NCBI RefSeq assembly: GCF_003857055.1
Contig: NZ_QGSZ01000178.1
Coordinates: forward strand, 1 to 64,000
Source of the DNA: Micromonospora inaquosa
GTDB taxonomy: Bacteria > Actinomycetota > Actinomycetes > Mycobacteriales > Micromonosporaceae
Direction of reading: 5' to 3'
DNA: 64,000 nt
The notes beneath the pieces are model-generated. The model searched no databases, was not told where the DNA came from, and was given only the letters and a program-made list of their open reading frames with translations. Position 1 is the stretch's first letter; every line of letters begins with the position of its first letter. Position numbers and translations under genes: made by a program. Positions 58,082 through 64,000 of this stretch are shown here, in pieces.

Positions 58082-59187
58082 CCGTACGGGTGAACGGCCG
58101 AGTGGTGACCCCGACCGGAGTCATTCGACAGGGCTGCGTCGAGTGGGACGGGGATCGGATCACAGCGGTGGCCGAATATCCGTCGGTGCGCGACGGGCAC
58201 TGGATCCTGCCCGGCTTCGTCGACATGCACACGCACGGCGGTGGCGGCCACACCTTCACCACCGGGGACGCCGACGAGGCCCGCGCGGCGGCCGACTTCC
58301 ACCTGACCCACGGCACCACCACCCTGCTGGCCAGCCTGGTCAGCGCACCCTTTCCGCTGATGCGTACGGCCACCGAGGCGTTCGCCCCGTTGGTCGAGGA
58401 GGGCGTGTTGGCGGGGGTCCACTTCGAGGGGCCGTACCTGTCGGCCGCCCGCTGTGGTGCGCAGAACCCCGAGTACCTGCGCGACCCGTCGACCGACGAG
58501 CTGACCGAGCTGATCGAGCTGGGCCGGGGCGCGATCCGGATGGTCACCCTCGCGCCGGAACGCGACGGCGCGCTGGAGGCGATCAAGCTGCTCACCGCGC
58601 AGCGGGTGGTGGCTGCGGTGGGCCACACCGACGCCACGTACGAGCAGACCCGCGCCGCGGTCGCCGCCGGCGCCAGTGTCGGCACCCACCTGTTCAATGG
58701 GATGCGGCCGGTGCATCACCGTGAGCCGGGGCCGGTGGTGGCGCTGCTCGACGCGCCCACCGTGATCTGTGAGCTGGTCGCCGACGGGGTGCACCTGCAC
58801 GACGGAATGCTGACCTTCGTCACGGCGACCGCCGGTCCGGATCGGGCCGCGCTGATCACCGATGCGATGGCCGCCGCCGGAATGCCAGACGGTGAGTACG
58901 AGCTGGGCGGTCAGGCCGTCACCGTCGCCGACGGGGTGGCCCGGCTCGCCCGCGACGGCGCGATCGCCGGCAGCACGCTGACCATGGACGCCGCGCTGCG
59001 GCACGCCGTGAACGCCGGAATCCCGATCGCCGACGCCGCCCGGATGGTGGCCACCACCCCAGCGCGGGCCATCGGCCTGGGCGACCGGGTCGGTGCCCTC
59101 CAGGTGGGCCTCCGCGCCGATCTGGTGGTGCTCGACGACGACCTCAACGTGGTGCGGGTGCTGCGCGGTGGCTCCTGGGTGGAGTGA
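58078..59187 (+). CDS. nagA: N-acetylglucosamine-6-phosphate deacetylase
   Basis: The 369-aa product has NagA motifs: LPGFVDMHTHGGGGHTFTTG (metal histidines), GVHFEGPYLSAARCGAQNPE, AAVGHTDATYEQTRAAV, GTHLFNGMRPVHHREPG, DGVHLHDGML and ITDAMAAAGMPDGEYELGG. It removes acetate from GlcNAc-6-P, giving glucosamine-6-P for the SIS enzyme. With the ROK kinase this makes a complete route from N-acetylglucosamine to the fructose-6-P level. It is last in the operon and coupled by ATGA. Confidence 0.95.
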   Translation: MTVRVNGRVVTPTGVIRQGCVEWDGDRITAVAEYPSVRDGHWILPGFVDMHTHGGGGHTFTTGDADEARAAADFHLTHGTTTLLASLVSAPFPLMRTATEAFAPLVEEGVLAGVHFEGPYLSAARCGAQNPEYLRDPSTDELTELIELGRGAIRMVTLAPERDGALEAIKLLTAQRVVAAVGHTDATYEQTRAAVAAGASVGTHLFNGMRPVHHREPGPVVALLDAPTVICELVADGVHLHDGMLTFVTATAGPDRAALITDAMAAAGMPDGEYELGGQAVTVADGVARLARDGAIAGSTLTMDAALRHAVNAGIPIADAARMVATTPARAIGLGDRVGALQVGLRADLVVLDDDLNVVRVLRGGSWVE

Positions 59188-59209
59188 CGCCCGGAAACCA
59201 GGCGGGGTC

Positions 59210-60433
59210 TCAGCTCAGGCTGTCGACTTCCACGCCGAGGATGGCCTGCTCGTCGGGGCGGTGCACCAGTACGTCGGACAGGTACGACTGGACCGCGTGC
59301 CGCATCCCGACGTCCCGGCCGGCCCGCTCGGACAGCAACCACTTGTGCTCGATGATCTGCGCGAACAGTTCCTGCGGCTCCAGCTTGCGGCGCAGGTGCG
59401 CGGGGACGGCCCGGACCACCGGCTCGAAGACCTCGGTGAGCCAGCGGTGCGCGGCCTGCTGCTCGTCGACCAGGTCGCTCTCCGCCCGGTAGGCGTCCAG
59501 GTCGTTGAGCAGCTTGCGCGCCTGGTTCTCCTCGGCGTCCAGGCCGGTCAGCCGCAGCAGCCGGCGGGTGTGGTAGCCGGCGTCGACGACCTTCGGCCGG
59601 ACCAGGAAACGCCCACCGTCGATGGACGACATGGCCACCTCGGCGACGTCGAAGCCCAGCTCGTTGAGGCGGCGGATCCGGCCCTCGATGTCGTGCCGGG
59701 CCTCCCGCTCGATCGCCTGCTCGTAGGTGATCTCGTGCCAGAGCCGCTCGTAGCGCTGCACGACCTCCTCGCAGACCACCTCCGGGTCGATGGACTCGTG
59801 CAGAAGGCCGGCGGCCTGCAGGTCCAGCGCCTCACCGAAGATGTTCACCCGGGCGATCTCCAGGTCCTCGCCGCGCTGACCGTTGGAGAGCGAGTTGTGC
59901 AGGGCGCCCGTCTCGGCGTCCACCAGGTAGGCGGCGAAGGCGCCCGCGTCCCGCCGGAACAGGGTGTTCGACAGCGAACAGTCACCCCAGAAGAAGCCGG
60001 TCAGGTGCATCCGCACGATCAGGGCGGCGAGCGCGTCGAGCAGCCGGCTCATCGTCTCCGGTCGAAGGGTGTGCGAGAACAGCGCCCGGTACGGCAGCGA
60101 GAACTGCAGGTGCCGCGTGATCAGCACCGATTCGAGCGGCTCCCCGTCCTCGGTCTGCCGGTCGGCGACGACCGCCACCGCCTCGACCGAGGGAAAGTCG
60201 ATCCGCTCCAGGGACCGGAGCAGGTCGTACTCCCGCTCGGCGATCCGCTCGCGGGTCTCCTTGAACGCGTACACGTATTCGCCCAACCGGACGAACCGGA
60301 CGATGTGCCGGGAGATGCCCTGCGGCAGCGCGACCAGGTGTTGGGCAGGCCACTCCTCCAGCGGTGTCGACCAGGGCAGGTCGAGCAGCGCCGGGTCCAC
60401 GAGGGCAGACGTGATCCGCACGGGCACAAGCAT
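59210..60433 (-). CDS. DUF4032 protein with kinase-like core, 407 aa
   Basis: From ATG 60433 the product reads MLVPVRITSALVDPALLDLP, then a core resembling a protein/LPS kinase: VYAFKETRERIAEREYDLLR (Lys plus Glu), FFWGDCSLSNTLFRR (HxD-like catalytic loop without the His), and AAYLVDAETGALH (DxE in place of DFG). The C-terminal half is DUF4032. The kinase reading is inference; the altered motifs suggest unusual or no activity. It converges on nagA, with 22 nt between the stops. Confidence 0.82.
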   Translation of the reverse strand: MLVPVRITSALVDPALLDLPWSTPLEEWPAQHLVALPQGISRHIVRFVRLGEYVYAFKETRERIAEREYDLLRSLERIDFPSVEAVAVVADRQTEDGEPLESVLITRHLQFSLPYRALFSHTLRPETMSRLLDALAALIVRMHLTGFFWGDCSLSNTLFRRDAGAFAAYLVDAETGALHNSLSNGQRGEDLEIARVNIFGEALDLQAAGLLHESIDPEVVCEEVVQRYERLWHEITYEQAIEREARHDIEGRIRRLNELGFDVAEVAMSSIDGGRFLVRPKVVDAGYHTRRLLRLTGLDAEENQARKLLNDLDAYRAESDLVDEQQAAHRWLTEVFEPVVRAVPAHLRRKLEPQELFAQIIEHKWLLSERAGRDVGMRHAVQSYLSDVLVHRPDEQAILGVEVDSLS

Positions 60434-60523
60434 GACTGGTCGCCCCCGATATCCGCTCCTGATCGTGGTTGGGCCCACAGCGCCGGACACCCCGGCGTCG
60501 CGCCGGGCCGGTAGCGTGGTCGC

Positions 60524-61291
60524 GTGCTCAAACCCTCAGCGGTACGACGTGACCTGCGGCTACGGCCCGTCCGCCCGGCCGGCTGGTGGTTCGACGCGCT
60601 CCTGCTGGTCGCGTTGGTCGGGTTGACGGTGGCGCTCGCCGCCGATCAGCTCTTCGGGTTGGACCGGGCGGTCGCCGACTGGGCCGACGGGCACCGACCG
60701 ACTGTCGCCTACTGGGTGGCCCGGGTGTTCAACCTGCTCGGCCAGGGCACCCCACTGACCTTGATCGCCGCCGGGTTGGGCGTGCTGCTGGCCGTCCGGC
60801 TGCGGTCGGTGCGGCCGATCCTGCCGCCGGTGGTCGGGTTCGTGCTGACCTACCTGACGATCGGTCCACTCAAGGTCTGGACCGCGCGGACGGCGCCGAG
60901 TGCCAGCATCAAGGAGCCGTTCCTGCCGCCCGAGCAGACCCTGCCGCTGTTCCACGACGATCTGCCCGTCCGATTCGCCCAGTCCTACCCGTCGGGGCAC
61001 GTCGCCAACGCCATCGTCTGGTACGGCGTCATCGCGCTGCTGCTCGCCCCCCTGGCCCGCAGCTTCGGCCGGCACCTACCGGCCCGGTTCGTCACCGTGA
61101 TCCGCGTCGTGCCGCCGCTGGTCGTCCTCACCACCACCACCTACCTGGGCTGGCACTGGCTGACCGACTCGGTGGCCGGGCTGCTGCTGGGGCTGTTCCT
61201 GGACCGGCTGCTGCACCGGGTGCCCTGGGACGATCTGCCGCTCCCCGGCCGGCTACGCGAATGGGACCGGCCGTTCACCTCGTACCCCTAG
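60524..61291 (+). CDS. PAP2-family membrane phosphatase, 255 aa
   Basis: GTG 60524 lies 6 nt after TAGCGT. The product has five or six TM helices and PAP2 acid phosphatase motifs: LKVWTARTAPS (C1-like), the PSGHVANAIVWYG core with catalytic histidine and YLGWHWLTDSVAGLLLG. It likely dephosphorylates a lipid such as phosphatidate or undecaprenyl pyrophosphate. Its TAG stop doubles as the start of the TAGGGT -10 of the next gene. Confidence 0.9.
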   Translation: MLKPSAVRRDLRLRPVRPAGWWFDALLLVALVGLTVALAADQLFGLDRAVADWADGHRPTVAYWVARVFNLLGQGTPLTLIAAGLGVLLAVRLRSVRPILPPVVGFVLTYLTIGPLKVWTARTAPSASIKEPFLPPEQTLPLFHDDLPVRFAQSYPSGHVANAIVWYGVIALLLAPLARSFGRHLPARFVTVIRVVPPLVVLTTTTYLGWHWLTDSVAGLLLGLFLDRLLHRVPWDDLPLPGRLREWDRPFTSYP

Positions 61292-61300
61292 GGTCGACTC

Positions 61301-62536
61301 GTGGATCAACTGGCGCGGCGGCTGGGCGTACCCGATGCGGTTGTCATCGGGTTGGGCTCGATGCTCGGTGCGGGCGTCTTCGTGGTCTTCGGCCCGGCCG
61401 CGGCGGCGGCCGGCGGTGGCGGCCTGCTGCCGGCGCTGGTGCTCGCCGGCTTTGTCGCCTTCTGCAACGCGACCAGTTCGGCGCGGCTCGCGGCCCGTTA
61501 CCCGGAGTCCGGCGGCACCTACGTCTACGGGCGGGAACGCCTCGGGCCGTTCGCCGGGTTCCTGGCCGGCTGGGGGTTCGTGGTCGGCAAGACGGCGAGC
61601 TGCGCGGCGATGGCGTTGACCATCGGGGCGTACCTGTGGCCCGGCCAGGCCCGGCTGGTCGCCGCCGCCGCGGTGCTCGCGGTGACCGCCGTGAACCTGC
61701 GCGGCATCGGCAAGACGGCCACCGCCACGAAACTGCTGGTCGCGGTGGTGCTCGCGGTGCTGGCGCTGGTCGCGGTCGTCGGCATCGTGGGCGGGCCGGT
61801 GCACCTGGACCGGCTGACCGACCCCGGCGGCTCGGCGCGAGGCGTGCTCACCGCCGCCGGGCTGCTGTTCTTCGCCTTCGCCGGGTACGCGCGGATCGCC
61901 ACGCTCGGCGAGGAGGTCCGCGACCCGCAGCGGACCATCCCGCGCGCGGTGCCGCTGGCGCTCGGGTTGGTGCTCGCGATCTACCTGGTGCTGGCCGTGG
62001 TCGCCCTCGGCGTGCTCGGCGCCGACCGGCTGGCCGCTTCCGCCGCGCCCCTGGTCGACGTGGTGACCGCCGCCGGGCTGCCCGGCCTGGCGTGGCTGGT
62101 CCGCGCCGGTGCCACCATCGCGGTCGTCGGGGTGCTGCTGTCCCTGGTCGCCGGGGTCGGCCGGACCACCCTCGCCATGGCCCGCCGCCGCGACCTGCCC
62201 GGCGCGCTGGCCGCCGTGCACCCGGTGCACCAGGTGCCGCACCGAGCCGAGCTGGCCGTGGCCGCCGTGGTGATCGTGGTGGTGCTGCTCGGCGACGTAC
62301 GCCACGCCATCGGCTTCTCCAGCTGCACGGTGCTCGTCTATTACGCGATCACCAACGCGGCGGCGCTCACCCTGGGCCGGGACCCGGACCGGCGGTTGCC
62401 GGTCCGGTTCCTCGCCGTGCTCGGGCTGGTCGGTTGTCTGCTGCTGGCGGTCAACCTGCCGCTGGGCAGCGTTCTCGCCGGCTTCGGTGTGCTCGCCGTC
62501 GGTGCCGCCGGCTACGCCCTGCGGGCCCGCCACTGA
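61301..62536 (+). CDS. APC-family amino acid permease, 411 aa
   Basis: GTG 61301 is 6 nt after TAGGGT. About twelve hydrophobic helices are seen, and GLGSMLGAGVFVVFGPAAAA at the N-terminus and ARYPESGGTYVYGRERLGP are typical APC features; FFAFAGYARIATLGEEVRDP and PRAVPLALGLVLAIYLVLAV follow. It should import or exchange amino acids or amines. Substrate not deducible. It may be transcribed apart from PAP2. Confidence 0.9.
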   Translation: MDQLARRLGVPDAVVIGLGSMLGAGVFVVFGPAAAAAGGGGLLPALVLAGFVAFCNATSSARLAARYPESGGTYVYGRERLGPFAGFLAGWGFVVGKTASCAAMALTIGAYLWPGQARLVAAAAVLAVTAVNLRGIGKTATATKLLVAVVLAVLALVAVVGIVGGPVHLDRLTDPGGSARGVLTAAGLLFFAFAGYARIATLGEEVRDPQRTIPRAVPLALGLVLAIYLVLAVVALGVLGADRLAASAAPLVDVVTAAGLPGLAWLVRAGATIAVVGVLLSLVAGVGRTTLAMARRRDLPGALAAVHPVHQVPHRAELAVAAVVIVVVLLGDVRHAIGFSSCTVLVYYAITNAAALTLGRDPDRRLPVRFLAVLGLVGCLLLAVNLPLGSVLAGFGVLAVGAAGYALRARH

Positions 62537-62555
62537 CTCTGGCGTGCGGCCGGCG

Positions 62556-63341
62556 TCAGCGACTCAGCCGCTGGTAGCGGCGCACCGCCAGCGGAGCGAA
62601 CGTCGCGATCAGCAGCACCGGCCACAGCACCGCCAGCAGCATCGCGTGCTCCGCCGGCCAGGAGTCGCCACCCAGGCCCGGGTTGCCGAACAGTTCACGG
62701 ATCGCCGCGACGGTGGCCGACAACGGATTCCACTCCGAGATCGTCCCGATGATCGACGGCATCAGCTCGGGAGACACGAAGACATTCGAGATCGCGGTGA
62801 ACGGGAACGCCGCCGGAAAGACGATCACACCGACCGTCTCCGGGTTGCGGACCAGCAACGCCAGGTAGATGCCGACCCAGGTGATAGCGATCCGCAGCAG
62901 CAGGAGCAACCCGACGGCGAGCAACGCCCTGCCGACACCCTGCCGCCACTGCCAGCCGACGAGCAGCCCACAGATCAGCAGGGTGGACATCTCCAACAGG
63001 GCGCGCAGCAGGTCGGCGGTGCTGCGACCGGTCATCAGTGCGGACCGGGCCATCGGCATCGACCGGAACCGGTCGACCACGCCCCGGCTGAGGTCCTGTG
63101 CCACGCCGGTCGCGGTCGCCCCCAACCCGTACAGCATCGTCATCACGAAGACCCCCGGCAGCAGGAACTCGCGGTAGCTGCCGCCGCCGGACACCTGCAT
63201 GCCGCTGCCGAACACATATCCGAAGACCAGCACGAACATGATCGGCAGCGAGAAGTAGAGGATCAGCTCCTCCGGCGCACGGACCACGTGGGTCATGTTC
63301 CGCCTGGTCATCGTCCAGCCATCGGTGATCGCCGTGCTCAT
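62556..63341 (-). CDS. ABC-2 type permease (DrrB-like), 261 aa
   Basis: Six TM helices are visible, with LILYFSLPIMFVLVFGYVFG, GVFVMTMLYGLGATATGVAQ, VVDRFRSMPMARSALMTGRS (cytoplasmic loop), LLVGWQWRQGVGRALLAVGL, and IVFPAAFPFTAISNVFVSPE. This matches daunorubicin-resistance DrrB-type permeases. Its ATG (63341) overlaps the ATPase stop by 4 nt, so the pair is co-translated. It probably exports a drug or metabolite. Confidence 0.9.
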   Translation of the reverse strand: MSTAITDGWTMTRRNMTHVVRAPEELILYFSLPIMFVLVFGYVFGSGMQVSGGGSYREFLLPGVFVMTMLYGLGATATGVAQDLSRGVVDRFRSMPMARSALMTGRSTADLLRALLEMSTLLICGLLVGWQWRQGVGRALLAVGLLLLLRIAITWVGIYLALLVRNPETVGVIVFPAAFPFTAISNVFVSPELMPSIIGTISEWNPLSATVAAIRELFGNPGLGGDSWPAEHAMLLAVLWPVLLIATFAPLAVRRYQRLSR

Positions 63342-64000
63342 GCCAAATCCGCCTTCCGGCCCGCCCCGACGGGCTCGCGGGTGTCGTCCGGTCGGTGCCC
63401 GGTCAGGTGCAGAAACGCCTCGTCCAACGTCGCGCGCCGCAGGCCGACGTCCTCGACCGCGACCCCGGCGTCGTCCAGGCCGCGTACCACGTCGACCAGG
63501 CCGGCGACGCGATCGAGCACCGGCACGCTGAGCCGTCGGACCGTCGGGTCGAGTTCGGGCTGCGCGCCGCAGATCGCCGCCACGATGCGGCCAGCGTGGG
63601 CCAGCTCGGCCGCGTCGCGGACCACCACCTCGATCCGGTCACCGCCGGTCATCGCCTTCAACTGGTCCGGTGATCCCTCGGCCACCACCCGACCGGCGTC
63701 GATCACCGAGATCCGGTCGGCGAGCTGATCTGCTTCCTCCAGGTACTGCGTGGTGAGCAGCACCGTGGTCCCGTCCGCGACGAGACCACGGACCAGATCC
63801 CACACCTGGTTGCGGCTGCGCGGGTCCAGGCCGGTCGTCGGCTCGTCCAGGAAGAGCACCCGCGGCGTACGGATCAGGCTGGCGGCCAGGTCCAGTCGCC
63901 GCCGCATCCCACCCGAGTACTCACCGGCGGACCGACCCGCCGCCTCGTCGAGCCCGAACCGTTCCAGCAGTTCAGCGGCGCGTCGGCGCGCCTCCCGTGA
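63338..64000 (-). CDS. ABC ATPase (DrrA-like), N-terminus beyond window
   Basis: The frame enters from the right edge and reads signature YSGGMRRRLDLAASL, Walker B RVLFLDEPTTGLDP, H-loop TVLLTTQYLEEADQLADRIS and a DrrA-type C-terminal domain ending REPVGAGRKADLA. The Walker A and start lie outside the window. It forms an exporter with the downstream permease. Substrate unknown. Confidence 0.9.
   Translation of the reverse strand, partial: SREARRRAAELLERFGLDEAAGRSAGEYSGGMRRRLDLAASLIRTPRVLFLDEPTTGLDPRSRNQVWDLVRGLVADGTTVLLTTQYLEEADQLADRISVIDAGRVVAEGSPDQLKAMTGGDRIEVVVRDAAELAHAGRIVAAICGAQPELDPTVRRLSVPVLDRVAGLVDVVRGLDDAGVAVEDVGLRRATLDEAFLHLTGHRPDDTREPVGAGRKADLA

Overview
The window reads as chromosomal DNA of a high-GC filamentous actinomycete, most likely Micromonospora or a close relative in the Micromonosporaceae. 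I infer this from the very high GC at third codon positions, the many GTG/TTG starts, leaderless -10 boxes next to start codons, a four-gene conservon (CvnABCD), CIRCE operators on a lone groEL, actinobacterial holin-X, DUF3618 and DUF3263 proteins, and small helical proteins of a kind I associate with Micromonosporaceae. No rRNA, tRNA, CRISPR array, integrase or transposase was seen.

Layout. 0-15 kb: housekeeping genes (truncated AI-2E permease, GroES-like protein, PrsW protease, SAM-IV riboswitch with a class V aminotransferase, FUSC-type exporter, HD hydrolase, FAD-linked oxidase, glpD, membrane subtilase, tandem GNAT). 15-27 kb: groEL with two CIRCE operators, cold-shock gene, paaN, a GNAT gene preceded by a promoter, structured leader and intrinsic terminator, thrC under a SAM-I riboswitch, and a divergent EamA exporter/ArsR pair with two operators. 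27.1-34.9 kb: accessory island of mostly unrecognised genes. It has three mutually similar helical proteins, a DUF6978/DUF1828-like pair, a short GntR regulator, a DivIVA-like protein, and a coupled pRiA4b ORF-3/RhuM pair carrying a TTA codon in an AT-rich palindrome. 35-48 kb: an ABC system whose ATPase is fused to an S15-type hydrolase, then the conservon with an upstream membrane sensor and a downstream CDC48-like AAA ATPase. 48-56 kb: a secreted beta-propeller protein, an envelope/stress operon (DUF3618, holin-X, PP2C-like), DUF3263 and a second ABC-2 exporter with operator repeats. 56-59 kb: an amino-sugar operon (SIS, ROK, nagA) divergent from a DeoR regulator. 59-64 kb: DUF4032, PAP2, an APC permease and a DrrAB-like ABC pair cut by the right edge.

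How the genes work together. Many genes are translationally coupled by ATGA/GTGA overlaps (conservon, amino-sugar operon, both ABC pairs, the helical-protein cassette, DivIVA/86-aa, ORF-3/RhuM). Two different SAM riboswitch classes lie about 20 kb apart, tying sulfur/methionine status to the aminotransferase and to threonine synthase. The best candidates for undescribed biology are the structured leader RNA in front of the GNAT gene (22.5 kb), the three-gene helical-protein cassette with its remote paralogue (27.5-30.5 kb), and the ORF-3/RhuM pair. All family names come from reading the translations; no database search was run.
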